Program-made: the position numbers and the translations under genes | In this document: positions 16,518 through 23,992 of the stretch, in pieces | How the letters are laid out: each line of letters opens with the position of its first letter | Numbering within the stretch: the first letter of the stretch is position 1 | Notes under the pieces: model-generated | Told to the model about the DNA's origin: nothing | What the model saw: the letters and a program-made list of their open reading frames with translations, nothing else | Database searches by the model: none | IMG/VR virus record: IMGVR_UViG_3300042373_001555 | Location: 1-36,811 of that record | From: a virus | DNA: 36,811 nt | Strand: one strand, 5' to 3'

Positions 16518-17059
16518 TGGTAAAGAATGGACTAAAATATTTCTATTTGTTGTTTGCCGTTATGGTAATCCTTGCAGCTTTTAATTTGGTGGGATTAACA
16601 AGACCAAACGAAGGTTATAAACTTGAAAACATTGGAGGTAACCCAAACTCACCATACAGTCTTCAGGTTTATACTTCAATTGAGAAATATTCTAATGAAT
16701 ATAAAATCCCAAAATATATTGCATACAATATTGCCTTCCTTGAAACAAGGTATCAAGGACCATTTGATTGGGATTACCATGGGAAGTTAACATCATTTGC
16801 TGGAGCTAAAGGGCCAATGCAGATTATGCCAAAAACAGCAAATTACATCAGTGGTAGGAACATTACTCAAAAGGAACTATTACATAACATTGACCTGAAT
16901 GTTCAACTATCAATGAAACTGTTACATAAACTACGTAAACAATATAATGATTGGGGGTTAATATGTGGATATTATAATACTGGATACCCTCAGATTAATG
17001 AATATGCTAGATTTTGTGTAACCAACAAAGATTATAAAAAAAATTGGGTGGAATATTAA
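16517..17059 (+). CDS. Membrane-anchored lytic transglycosylase (SLT domain)
   Basis: The start ATG at 16517 overlaps the previous stop. Residues 7-26 are a membrane anchor or uncleaved signal. The SLT fold follows: YIAYNIAFLETRYQG, with E76 as the likely catalytic acid, GAKGPMQIMPKTA at about 96-108, and GLICGYYNTG near 155-165. These enzymes cleave the MurNAc-GlcNAc bond of peptidoglycan with 1,6-anhydro product formation. The pairing with a small membrane protein suggests a lysis cassette, although a virion or entry role is also possible. Confidence 0.88.
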   Translation: MVKNGLKYFYLLFAVMVILAAFNLVGLTRPNEGYKLENIGGNPNSPYSLQVYTSIEKYSNEYKIPKYIAYNIAFLETRYQGPFDWDYHGKLTSFAGAKGPMQIMPKTANYISGRNITQKELLHNIDLNVQLSMKLLHKLRKQYNDWGLICGYYNTGYPQINEYARFCVTNKDYKKNWVEY

Positions 17060-17065
17060 AAATTG

Positions 17066-17123
17066 TTTGGTAGTTCCGATTTAAGTTGTATCTTTGTATT
17101 CACAAAACGATAAAGATATGACA
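17066..17123 (+). promoter_or_regulatory. Duplicated promoter-leader block, copy 2
   Basis: TTTG (17066-17069), a 19-nt spacer and TATCTTTG (17089-17096). The same sequence as at 15614, with one A/G change in the spacer. It drives the DUF6011-like gene. Confidence 0.85.
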
Positions 17124-17699
17124 AATACAGATACCACCACAATCGAAAAAGTTCAAAACTACACAGGAAAAAATTCTTTCATTGCGAAAATGAAAGATAC
17201 CATCAATAAGTATGGTAAATTAACTCCAAGACAAGAAGAAGCGGTTGTTAACATCTTCCAAAGAGAAGAGAACGAAAGAACCGTTCAGATGAATTGGCCA
17301 ACTCCAGGTGAGACTTTGATTATCGGTCGTAATGTTGGTCAAGACTTGAAAGAAACCTACGGATTGGAATTTAATCCTGTATTGATTGACATCACCCGTT
17401 TATTGTCTGTTAGTCCAAAGGCAATCAAGTTCTCAGGTAAGATGACCGTTAAACGTGGTAACCTTTGTGTGTGTTGTGGACGTGAATTGACCGATGAGTT
17501 CTCAATGTTAACCAAAATGGGTAAGACATGTGCAAGACACATGAAGATGGAATACATCAAAGACAGGTCTGAGGTTGAACGTTTCCGTCAAGATTACTTG
17601 AATCGTGTTGATGAGATTGGTGAATTTGAATTTACAATCCCAAAACGCCAAATCAGAAAGTGGGAAGGAATGACAGAATCTATCGTGAAAACAATTTAA
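17118..17699 (+). CDS. DUF6011-like zinc protein, 193 aa
   Basis: The ATG at 17118 is set by the duplicated leader. The C-terminal half has LCVCCGRELTDEFSMLTKMG and then KTCARHM, the CxxCGRxLTD...GxxC pattern of the DUF6011 zinc motif (C117, C119, C120, C138, H141). The N-terminal half is helical and polar with LTPRQEEAVVNIFQREE. The biochemical role is not known. It shares its promoter with the gene at 15666, suggesting the same expression class. A terminator follows. Confidence 0.75.
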   Translation: MTNTDTTTIEKVQNYTGKNSFIAKMKDTINKYGKLTPRQEEAVVNIFQREENERTVQMNWPTPGETLIIGRNVGQDLKETYGLEFNPVLIDITRLLSVSPKAIKFSGKMTVKRGNLCVCCGRELTDEFSMLTKMGKTCARHMKMEYIKDRSEVERFRQDYLNRVDEIGEFEFTIPKRQIRKWEGMTESIVKTI

Positions 17700-17706
17700 A
17701 AAAAAG

Positions 17707-17738
17707 AATCCTCAACCTTGAAAAGCTGGGGATTTTTT
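17707..17738 (+). terminator. Terminator
   Basis: AATCCTCA (17707-17714) pairs with TGGGGATT (17727-17734), 8 bp including one G-T, and a T run follows. It ends the DUF6011-like unit. Confidence 0.75.
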
Positions 17739-17752
17739 CTTATTATTGTACC

Positions 17753-17959
17753 ATGAGTTATATAATTATAAAAATGGTCAAAAATTTGGTTAGGTCAACC
17801 GAATTACCAGTAATCATCTTAGATGGTGAAGGAGAAGTATTAGAATTTGATACAATAGAACAAGCGGAAGATATGAGAAGCCGTTTTGAGATTAATTCAG
17901 ATTCAGGTTACAAGTATAGAATTAAAAAAATAGGTGAACACCATGATACAATTACATAA
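17753..17959 (+). CDS. Hypothetical protein, 68 aa
   Basis: The start at 17753 lies just after the terminator; the longer open frame from 17660 overlaps the upstream gene and the terminator stem. The product, MSYIIIKMVKNLVRSTELPV then ILDGEGEVLEFDTIEQAEDM, has the form of the small phage proteins that carry a strand-rich start, a DGEG turn and an acidic helix. No family is named. It overlaps the next start by 17 nt. Confidence 0.65.
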   Translation: MSYIIIKMVKNLVRSTELPVIILDGEGEVLEFDTIEQAEDMRSRFEINSDSGYKYRIKKIGEHHDTIT

Positions 17960-18269
17960 AACTGAACAAGAACTTATTGACGAAATCTTAAAAGAATTCA
18001 ACTTTGAAAAGTGCAAAGTGGTAATGGACCATTTGAATTGGACTTGGGGATATATTAACCAAGTCCCAAGTATTCAACAATTGAAAGAATCTGCAAGAGA
18101 TAGAATTGAAAGTGCTATTGAAGGTTTGAAAGGTAGTAAAAAATGGTCTTATCACCAACCATATATGTCTTCAAGTGGTGGTTTGTGTGTATATGTTTGG
18201 AAGAATAGATATGGTCAAATATGCGACATTAAACTTGAGTTTGTCTTAACAGAATGGGATACTTTTTAA
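17943..18269 (+). CDS. Hypothetical protein, 108 aa
   Basis: The ATG at 17943 is preferred to a GTG at 17934. The product has a helix (EQELIDEILKEFNFEKC), the segment MDHLNWTWGYINQVPSIQQL, then SSGGLCVYVWKNRYGQICDI and a beta-rich end KLEFVLTEWDTF. The aromatic HLNWTW...SSGG...V layout recurs in phage hypothetical proteins, but the function is unknown to me. Confidence 0.7.
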   Translation: MIQLHKTEQELIDEILKEFNFEKCKVVMDHLNWTWGYINQVPSIQQLKESARDRIESAIEGLKGSKKWSYHQPYMSSSGGLCVYVWKNRYGQICDIKLEFVLTEWDTF

Positions 18270-18384
18270 ATATGTGAAAATGATTAATTTAGATTTATCA
18301 AAACAATTATCAACTCAATATTAGGGAAATCAACCCTTTCCGCACATTGGTGAAGATATCTGAACTTTAATATATTTATTAACA

Positions 18385-18792
18385 ATGAAGGTATGTTTCA
18401 AAAATATTGATAATTCAATAACATCAAAACAAATCAATGTTATTAAAGAGTTTGTTAAATTTGTTCAGACTCATTTACCATTGAAGAAGGATGTTTACAT
18501 TAATTTTTTACCTGATAGGAGTGTAAAAATGACCACAGGTGTTAGATTTCCTAAAGGTGAAATATTTGTGTTAAGTGGCAATAGATTATTGATTGATATT
18601 CTTAGAACATTAAGTCATGAATGGGTTCACGAATTCCAACACCAAAAAATGGGATTAAAAGACAATGCTAAAATTCAAAACATCGGAGGACCTGAAGAAA
18701 ATATGTGTAATATTTTATCAGGTATTTTTATAAAAAAATTCGACAAAGAATTTCCAAAATATTCAAATGTATTGTATGGGGAGAATAAATAA
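18385..18792 (+). CDS. HExxH metallopeptidase-like protein, 135 aa
   Basis: The protein contains TLSHEWVHEFQHQKMG, with H78-E79-xx-H82 as the zinc-binding HExxH site, and GGPEENMCNILSG at 101-113, whose E104/E105 could supply the third ligand of a gluzincin. The length is close to minimal single-domain phage peptidases. No signal peptide or leader is present, so it probably acts in the cytoplasm. The substrate is unknown. The 115-nt gap upstream holds no clear promoter. Confidence 0.75.
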   Translation: MKVCFKNIDNSITSKQINVIKEFVKFVQTHLPLKKDVYINFLPDRSVKMTTGVRFPKGEIFVLSGNRLLIDILRTLSHEWVHEFQHQKMGLKDNAKIQNIGGPEENMCNILSGIFIKKFDKEFPKYSNVLYGENK

Positions 18793-18848
18793 AATTACTA
18801 TAAGATAAATTAATTATCTTATAGTAATTGATTATCTTATAGTAATTG
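18793..18848. repeat. 16-bp inverted repeat followed by an 18-bp tandem repeat
   Basis: AATTACTATAAGATAA (18793-18808) and TTATCTTATAGTAATT (18814-18829) are perfect inverted arms with a 5-nt loop. The right arm is then repeated in tandem (period 18 nt) with a partial third copy running to the stop of the minus-strand gene at 18850. It is likely a bidirectional terminator that grew by slippage. Confidence 0.75.
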
Positions 18849-18849
18849 A

Positions 18850-19350
18850 TTATCTGAATTTCTCCATTCTTTTTCTAATTAATTCTGCGGTTTCATAATC
18901 TTGATCATCGATTGCAGCTTTAAGATATACTTCGCACTCAATTTCATTTAATAATTCAATCGGTTTTCCATCAATCTTTCCACCTGATTTTGATTCACCA
19001 AGTTCTGATTTGAATCCTGGTTCTACTCCCATAGATTTTTTACACTCATCATAGTTACGTCTCCATAACGCAGACTTGTTTGTGTTAAAACAAGACCACT
19101 CGCATTTGTATGTGGTATCACCAATTTCAAGATAAATGTTGTATTCATTCCAACCAACAACCTTTACCAAACTTTGATTCAACTTTTGTATTGCGTAATA
19201 TTCTTCACTATCTGTTTTTAGAATTATTTTATCACCAACAATCCAATCTTTAAATTCTGATTTTCGTGATTTCAATTGTATGGTGTGATATAAAAATCCA
19301 ATTAAAACTGCTCCGAATAAACCACCTGTTAAAATTAATAATGTTATCAT
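18850..19350 (-). CDS. Membrane-anchored protein with a C-terminal UVR motif, 166 aa
   Basis: An N-terminal membrane segment (LLILTGGLFGAVLIGFLYH) is followed by a small beta domain (WIVGDKIILKTDSEEYYAI to NIYLEIGDTTYKCEW). A linker leads to a C-terminal helix pair, LKAAIDDQDYETAELIRKR, that fits the UVR motif (paired helices seen in UvrB, UvrC, ClpC and McsA). The UVR motif mediates protein contact. The partner is unknown. A TATCTTTG element on the minus strand (19377-19370) lies 19 nt upstream of the start. Confidence 0.7.
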   Translation of the reverse strand: MITLLILTGGLFGAVLIGFLYHTIQLKSRKSEFKDWIVGDKIILKTDSEEYYAIQKLNQSLVKVVGWNEYNIYLEIGDTTYKCEWSCFNTNKSALWRRNYDECKKSMGVEPGFKSELGESKSGGKIDGKPIELLNEIECEVYLKAAIDDQDYETAELIRKRMEKFR

Positions 19351-19392
19351 ATTTTTATTATTTAGATTACAAAGATAATTGTTTTTTTAATA

Positions 19393-19698
19393 TTATTCTT
19401 CTTTTTTATTTAAACGTTTGTAAACCTCATCCTCAACTCTAACTAAAAAATCAATTTCTTTTTCAATCTTACTATCAATTAATCTACCAAATCTTGGCAT
19501 AATTTCATAAAGATTAGTATAAAATCTTGCTGAGTTAAACTTCAGTTTTATTTGACTGTATTTAAAACCAGGAATTTTGATTAAGTCCTGAAATACTTCA
19601 TCCAAATATTCAATAACAGATGGATAACCAATATCCAAACCGTAATGACCATCTTCAAGATAATCTTTGTACTTTTCGTTAAATTCGTCTATTTTCAT
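19393..19698 (-). CDS. Hypothetical protein, 101 aa
   Basis: The start at 19698 (MKIDEFNEKYKDYLEDGHYG) is used; the longer frame overlaps the next gene. The sequence is all-helical and charged with GYPSVIEYLDEVFQDL and a C-terminal coiled-coil-like helix. The opening IDEFNEKYK...YLEDGHYGLDIG is a pattern seen in other phage proteins. Function unknown. It sits in a minus-strand run with the genes at 19703, 19968 and 20576. Confidence 0.65.
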   Translation of the reverse strand: MKIDEFNEKYKDYLEDGHYGLDIGYPSVIEYLDEVFQDLIKIPGFKYSQIKLKFNSARFYTNLYEIMPRFGRLIDSKIEKEIDFLVRVEDEVYKRLNKKEE

Positions 19699-19702
19699 AA
19701 TT

Positions 19703-19960
19703 TTAATCTTCTTCAGGGTTAAATAATTCAAAATGCGTGTTTTCATCCATTTCTTTCCATCCACCTTCACCATCTTGGTAAGTGAATGCTAAAGTCACGA
19801 TACAATCACGAAGACCATCCATTTCTTTTTGGATTGAATCTACGTCAATTGAGACATGAGAATCCCAAGATTTGTCCTTGATATTCTTATTTAATTTTTC
19901 TGCGAGGGAGTTGTAGTTCCTTAACAACTGTCTCCTCAATCCGTCCATTGATACTTCCAT
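19703..19960 (-). CDS. Hypothetical protein, 85 aa
   Basis: An N-terminal helical region (MEVSMDGLRRQLLRNYNSLA) is followed by DVDSIQKEMDGLRDCIVTLA and an acidic C-terminus. It lies 4 nt from the downstream gene and 7 nt from the upstream one on the minus strand, so it belongs to a compact operon with the possible primase. No family is recognised. Confidence 0.65.
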   Translation of the reverse strand: MEVSMDGLRRQLLRNYNSLAEKLNKNIKDKSWDSHVSIDVDSIQKEMDGLRDCIVTLAFTYQDGEGGWKEMDENTHFELFNPEED

Positions 19961-19967
19961 TGTTGTA

Positions 19968-20579
19968 TTAGTTTAATGAGTCAGGTAAATAAAGTAAAGT
20001 TGGGTTCTTCTTTTGGATATCAGGTACATCACCTTGTAAAGCCATAATCTTGTTGAACTCCATGACATCAAATCTACCAGTGATTAGGTGGTAACCACTT
20101 TTGGTTGGGATGGCGGCATAGATTTTATTTCCTTCAGGTCTGCATGAATTAACAAGTTTCATAATCTTCAACAAGGCTTCTTCACTCTTCATATCAACAT
20201 CAACAATCCATCTTTTTTCTTGGGTTTTAATTTGACCCACAACTGAATCAAATAAACCTTTTTGATTGTGTTGTCCGTTTTGGATACGTTGCGCCAAGTT
20301 AACCATCATATTTAATGAAACATCAAAGTGATTTTGTTTTTGAACATGAATATATGCACGAGCCTTAAACATCTCACAAAGTTGTTTAATCTCGTCATAT
20401 CTACGTTCAAGGTGATCAATACTTTCAATACAATAGGTCTTAATGGTCCTTACCGATTGATGGTTGTCCTTTTCACCTTCAGGTTGGTCTTTCTTTCTTT
20501 TGAACACATAAAGCATGTAGAAGTCACCTTCCTTATCAAAGTTCAAAAGCGGTTTAATTATTTCTAAATTGTTAATCAT
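19968..20579 (-). CDS. Possible AEP-like primase/polymerase-fold protein, 203 aa
   Basis: The C-terminal half has KRWIVDVDMK, with D127-x-D129, and 32 residues later IPTKSGYHLITGRFD (SGYH 161-164, FD 170-171). These resemble motifs I (DxD) and II (SxH) of archaeo-eukaryotic primases, as found in phage and plasmid primases. The N-terminal half is helical and charged. The whole is shorter than most AEPs, so it may be a minimal or degenerate copy. It overlaps the upstream 49-residue gene by ATGA. If correct it would act in replication priming or repair. The assignment is from motif reading only. Confidence 0.5.
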   Translation of the reverse strand: MINNLEIIKPLLNFDKEGDFYMLYVFKRKKDQPEGEKDNHQSVRTIKTYCIESIDHLERRYDEIKQLCEMFKARAYIHVQKQNHFDVSLNMMVNLAQRIQNGQHNQKGLFDSVVGQIKTQEKRWIVDVDMKSEEALLKIMKLVNSCRPEGNKIYAAIPTKSGYHLITGRFDVMEFNKIMALQGDVPDIQKKNPTLLYLPDSLN

Positions 20580-20725
20580 AATTCTGTTGTTGGTTTAAGC
20601 CATAATCCTTTTCCAAACATTATTTCTAATATCTTTGGATTAGTATATTTAATTTTTTCAAATAAGTCCAATGTTTTTAGTGTATCATGCTTCATCATTT
20701 TATAGACTTCATACATTTTAAACAT
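20576..20725 (-). CDS. Small hypothetical protein, 49 aa
   Basis: An ATG at 20725 opens a frame ending in TGA at 20578-20576, overlapping the start of the AEP-like gene as ATGA. The product begins MFKMYEVYKMMKHDTLKTLD and ends IMFGKGLWLKPTTEL. It looks like a single amphipathic helical bundle. The overlap of the kind used throughout this genome is the main support. No family is recognised. Confidence 0.55.
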   Translation of the reverse strand: MFKMYEVYKMMKHDTLKTLDLFEKIKYTNPKILEIMFGKGLWLKPTTEL

Positions 20726-20800
20726 GGGACAAATTTATTAAATTATTTTTTATTTTCCAATTTAATTTTGGTTTTTTATTTATAATTGTATTTATTATTA

Positions 20801-21397
20801 ATGAAAATCATAATCACAGAAGAACAATTCAGCAGATTCAATAGAAGTAGTCCTGCATTACAGAATGGGATTAATAAGTATTTGAATCAATACATAGAAG
20901 GTGGTACTAGAAAGATTGGTAAAAAATCTCGTAATTATGGTAATCTTAGTGAAGATTGGTGTATTGATGGAAAAAATACAATAAGTGTTTATTATAATTT
21001 TGATGTTGACGGTAATTTTAAAGATGGTTATTTATACCTTGATAGAGAACTTGTAAAAACTATATCTAAATTATTTAGTGTTAAACCAACATATGTTTTC
21101 CATGTTATTGAAGAATGGTACCAAGATGTAATGATTCCAAAGTTTGAACAAATGGTTGGAGAATCTGGATTATATGTTGATAAAATAGATACATCTGAAA
21201 GTGTAGATGATTGTGTTCCTGAACCTGAAAAACCTGAAGGTATTACAGATGATGAAATGATTGACTTTATTGTTAAAAATACTTTATATTCTAAACCTGA
21301 GGTATTACAAAAAATAGAATCTGGTGAAAGAGATCTTGAAGATTTTTATTTAGATGTTGTTGATGTTATTAATCGTAAAAAAATAACGGGATTTTAA
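20801..21397 (+). CDS. Leader-tagged hypothetical protein, 198 aa
   Basis: The ATG at 20801 gives MKIIITEEQFSRFNRS, the standard leader; a TTG five codons upstream is rejected. The body has NLSEDWCIDGKNTISVYYNF, a DGYLYLDRELVKTI segment and an acidic C-terminal region. No domain is recognised. The next gene, also tagged, starts 1 nt after the stop, so the two are coupled. Confidence 0.72.
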   Translation: MKIIITEEQFSRFNRSSPALQNGINKYLNQYIEGGTRKIGKKSRNYGNLSEDWCIDGKNTISVYYNFDVDGNFKDGYLYLDRELVKTISKLFSVKPTYVFHVIEEWYQDVMIPKFEQMVGESGLYVDKIDTSESVDDCVPEPEKPEGITDDEMIDFIVKNTLYSKPEVLQKIESGERDLEDFYLDVVDVINRKKITGF

Positions 21398-21398
21398 T

Positions 21399-21707
21399 AT
21401 GAAATACATTATTAGTGAAGAACAATTAACTAATGTTGTTAAAAAATTCAAAAAAGATGATGTTGATAGAGGTAAATTAGGTCATATTATTGAAAAACTT
21501 GTTTTAAGTTATTTTCAAAGGACTATTTGTGATGTGGTTGCTATATTCATACCTGATTTAGATGATTATATTGTTTTAATCTTAACACCCGATTATTATG
21601 GTGAGGAGACCACTACTAAAATCGCACGTAATATTGAAAATTATATTGGGATTAGTACAAATGTTATAATTACCCAATCACGAGATTGTGATAAGATGGA
21701 TAAATAA
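21399..21707 (+). CDS. Leader-tagged hypothetical protein, 102 aa
   Basis: It starts MKYIISEEQLTNVVKKFKKD. The remaining 80 residues form an alpha/beta pattern with LGHIIEKLVLSYFQRTICDV, YIVLILTPDYYG and YIGISTNVIITQSRD. Several small phage proteins share the layout of long helix plus beta hairpin plus helix. No function is assigned. It is directly downstream of another tagged gene. Confidence 0.7.
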   Translation: MKYIISEEQLTNVVKKFKKDDVDRGKLGHIIEKLVLSYFQRTICDVVAIFIPDLDDYIVLILTPDYYGEETTTKIARNIENYIGISTNVIITQSRDCDKMDK

Positions 21708-21778
21708 TTTATTCAAATTATTTTTTTATTTAAAGATTTCTACTATCCTTACAGTCTAAACCATTTTTATAAATTGTT

Positions 21779-21801
21779 ATCTACATATGTCATCTGTAGA
21801 T
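21779..21801 (+). promoter_or_regulatory. Hairpin covering a start codon
   Basis: ATCTACA (21779-21785) pairs with TGTAGAT (21795-21801), 7 bp with a 9-nt loop, and includes the first two bases of the ATG at 21800. It could hide the start in the mRNA. Confidence 0.4.
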
Positions 21802-21913
21802 GAGACCAAAAAAACAACAGTCAAAAGTATTGGTAAAAAATGAATACGGAATGCCAACTGTTAATGGTAAAAGACTCCCTGCGTTCAGAGTTATTTCCAA
21901 AGGTAAAAAATAA
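21800..21913 (+). CDS. Very small basic protein, 37 aa
   Basis: An ATG at 21800 opens a short frame starting MRPKKQQSKVLVKNEYGMPT and ending VISKGKK. It is strongly basic, as in small nucleic-acid-binding proteins. It fills most of an otherwise empty 248-nt gap, and a plausible promoter for the next gene starts after its stop. Short length limits certainty. Confidence 0.5.
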   Translation: MRPKKQQSKVLVKNEYGMPTVNGKRLPAFRVISKGKK

Positions 21914-21943
21914 TTATGTATTGTTTGTTAAATCCTTAATTAT

Positions 21944-21951
21944 TATATTTG
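21944..21951 (+). promoter_or_regulatory. -7 element of a predicted leaderless gene
   Basis: TATATTTG is followed by 4 nt (CAAT) and the ATG at 21956. An ATTG at 21920-21923, 20 nt upstream, is a near match to the -33 element. Confidence 0.6.
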
Positions 21952-21955
21952 CAAT

Positions 21956-22894
21956 ATGAATAAAGTAATTAACCGATTAATTAATGATGCAACCCAAGGA
22001 GTCGATACATATAAAACCAAAGACTCGACATGGCTTATATTTACGGAAAGTAAAAGATGGGTAATCGAACTCACAAAGGGAGGTACTCTATGGTATAATT
22101 ATAATTTTTTTCAAGGAATATTGGTATACCTTTCAATGGATGTTATTGAAAATCAACACTATATTACCAAATGGGTTGAAGATAATGTTATAACTGGGGT
22201 GAAACGTATTAATGAGGACTACTCCGAAAATATTGAATTTGTTGAACACACCATTCAAAATGGGGTGAAAGACACCTATTCCAATTATGGTATTGGTATT
22301 TTTAGCGCTGATAAAGAAATAGTTGAACACACAATTCAAAATGGGGTGAAAGACATCCGAGTTTCAACTTATCAAAATACGTTTGCAGTTGAACACATCA
22401 TTCAAAATGGGGTGAAAGACACCGAAGTCGAAAATTTCGACTTCATTAAAAGCGTTGAAGATACCATTCAAAATGGGGTAAAACATACCGAATATGGTGA
22501 TTGGTTAGATGGTGATGAGAGATTTGATGATATCATTCAAAATGGGGTTAAAAAAACCCTAAGTGTGGAAGAAGGAACATTTACTTCTATTGGTTTTGGT
22601 GCTCACGTTGAAGACACATTACAAAATGGGGTAAAATATGTTGGCGGAATAGGTAATCCAAAGTGGGTTGGGAAAAAAGTTGAAGACACCATTCAAAATG
22701 GGGTTAAAGAAACAAAAATTGGTGCGCCTGATAATCGTGATTATTTTATTGAAGACGCCATTCAAAATGGTGTTAAACACACTGAAGCTGGTGGTTACTT
22801 AGGTTCTATAGAAATGAAAGGTAAAATAGTTCACCAACTTGAATCTCCAAAACAAAATGAGGAAGTTGAATATGTTATAGAAAATGGGGGTTAA
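21956..22894 (+). CDS. IQNGVK-repeat protein, N-terminal part (frameshifted)
   Basis: The first 75 residues form a domain (STWLIFTESKRWVIELTKGG, LWYNYNFFQGILVYLSMD, YITKWVEDNVI) shared with the gene at 23262. Then come eight clear units of the type V-E-D/H-T-I-Q-N-G-V-K-x-T, spaced by 10-25 variable, often acidic residues. A looser first unit is NVITGVKRI. The frame ends early at YVIENGG because of a run of five Gs (22886-22890); removing one G restores ENGVKHT and joins the following frame. The repeats may form a repetitive adhesive or binding surface. The start lies 4 nt after a -7 element, so the mRNA is predicted leaderless. Confidence 0.75.
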   Translation: MNKVINRLINDATQGVDTYKTKDSTWLIFTESKRWVIELTKGGTLWYNYNFFQGILVYLSMDVIENQHYITKWVEDNVITGVKRINEDYSENIEFVEHTIQNGVKDTYSNYGIGIFSADKEIVEHTIQNGVKDIRVSTYQNTFAVEHIIQNGVKDTEVENFDFIKSVEDTIQNGVKHTEYGDWLDGDERFDDIIQNGVKKTLSVEEGTFTSIGFGAHVEDTLQNGVKYVGGIGNPKWVGKKVEDTIQNGVKETKIGAPDNRDYFIEDAIQNGVKHTEAGGYLGSIEMKGKIVHQLESPKQNEEVEYVIENGG

Positions 22895-23180
22895 ACACAC
22901 TATTTGTTCAAGTGCACCGTTTGTTTATGGTGTTAAAGATACTTTACAACACGGCGTGAAAGAAACTTTTGATAAAACTCATCATAGAAGACGAGAAGTT
23001 GTCCGAACTATAAGAGATGGAATTAAAGAAACTTATGACGATACTTATCACCATAAAAGTAGGGTTGATGGTGTAATTAAAAATGGGATTAAACAAACCT
23101 GTGCTCAGATACCATCAATTCAACCTGTGGTAGAAAGAATACTTGAAGAAGGTATAATTCAGGACTCACAAGATTGTTAG
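22884..23180 (+). CDS. IQNGVK-repeat protein, C-terminal part in the +1-shifted frame
   Basis: It continues the same repeat: GVKHT, VYGVKDT, LQHGVKET, VVRTIRDGIKET, VIKNGIKQT and a final VVERILEEGII, ending DSQDC. The ATG at 22884 lies within the repeat and is unlikely to be a true start. Joined to the upstream frame the gene would code for about 408 residues with around 14 units. The split could be a real mutation, phase variation at the G run, programmed frameshifting, or an indel in the sequence. Confidence 0.7.
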   Translation: MGVKHTICSSAPFVYGVKDTLQHGVKETFDKTHHRRREVVRTIRDGIKETYDDTYHHKSRVDGVIKNGIKQTCAQIPSIQPVVERILEEGIIQDSQDC

Positions 23181-23226
23181 AAAGGTAATTCCCAAAATTT
23201 TATTTTTTATTATTGATAATTTTTAA

Positions 23227-23234
23227 TATATTTG
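23227..23234 (+). promoter_or_regulatory. -7 promoter element for the 23262 gene
   Basis: TATATTTG, 27 nt before the ATG at 23262. No exact TTTG at the expected -33 distance; the upstream sequence is a T-rich run. Confidence 0.45.
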
Positions 23235-23261
23235 TAAGACAAATAATTAAATAACATCTTT

Positions 23262-23666
23262 ATGGAAAAATTAATGAAAAGTTTTATTAATGAATCTCTT
23301 ATAGGGACTAGTTTATATTACTATAAAGGTTCAATTTGGGTAATGTTTTCTGACAGAAACGAATGGGTTATTGAATTAAATCAACATAGAATGTTATTTT
23401 TTAATTATGAATTTTTTGTAGAACTATTTAAATATGTGTCTATGGATCCCGTTGTAAGTAAAAAATATATTGTTAAATGGGTTGAATCCATGATTAAAAA
23501 TAAAATTAAAGATTCTTACGAGATTAATGATTGTAATGATCTTGGTAAAGTTGTATTATTAGCTGAAGAAATAAATTTAGAAGGGATCAGAGGGGTATTA
23601 GAAATCAATAATTTTTTTAAAAGAGGATTTGACGATGCTATTCAAGATGGTGTTAAACTTACATAA
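23262..23666 (+). CDS. Short paralogue of the IQNGVK-repeat protein, 134 aa
   Basis: Its N-terminal domain mirrors that of the gene at 21956: SIWVMFSDRNEWVIELNQHR, MLFFNYEFFVELFKYVSMD, YIVKWVESMIKNKIKDS. A middle segment of about 45 residues follows, with no clear unit, and one repeat at the end (FDDAIQDGVKLT). It looks like a tandem gene duplicate with a single terminal repeat, either ancestral or after repeat loss. Function unknown. It converges on the tagged gene at 23672. Confidence 0.75.
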   Translation: MEKLMKSFINESLIGTSLYYYKGSIWVMFSDRNEWVIELNQHRMLFFNYEFFVELFKYVSMDPVVSKKYIVKWVESMIKNKIKDSYEINDCNDLGKVVLLAEEINLEGIRGVLEINNFFKRGFDDAIQDGVKLT

Positions 23667-23671
23667 ACATA

Positions 23672-23989
23672 TTATGTGTGTTTAATAGTTTTACCTCTAT
23701 CAACTAGTGATTTAATGTTTGAACTTTTTTTAATTAACTTTAATATGCTGTTGAATAATGCGGTACTTTCTGGTAATGTGAATTTTGACGGTGATTTTCC
23801 ATCTCTTTTATTTTCGCAAAATTTCATAACTTCTTTTTTTGCTGAAAGCATTTTCAGTTTGTCTTTTGCGGTATTCATAATTTCACTACCATATAAATCC
23901 AAATAACCTAACACGGCTGAATATAAATCAGACGATGTTTGTTCTGTTATTATTCTATTAAATTGAGATTCGGTTATAATGTATTTCAT
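23672..23989 (-). CDS. Leader-tagged hypothetical protein, 105 aa
   Basis: The start is MKYIITESQFNRIITEQ, with ITE at residues 5-7 and again at 14-16. The rest is helical and basic (AVLGYLDLYGSEIMNTAKDK, KKEVMKFCENKRDGK), ending SLVDRGKTIKHT. No domain is recognised. The start lies 3 nt from the stop of the tagged leucine-rich-repeat gene on the same strand. Confidence 0.75.
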   Translation of the reverse strand: MKYIITESQFNRIITEQTSSDLYSAVLGYLDLYGSEIMNTAKDKLKMLSAKKEVMKFCENKRDGKSPSKFTLPESTALFNSILKLIKKSSNIKSLVDRGKTIKHT

Positions 23990-23992
23990 AGT

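Noticed and set aside
22250-22890. CRISPR-like array (short repeated DNA with spacers)
   Set aside because: The repeated 14-mers are in one frame and code for IQNGVK; spacers vary in length and are coding; no cas genes.
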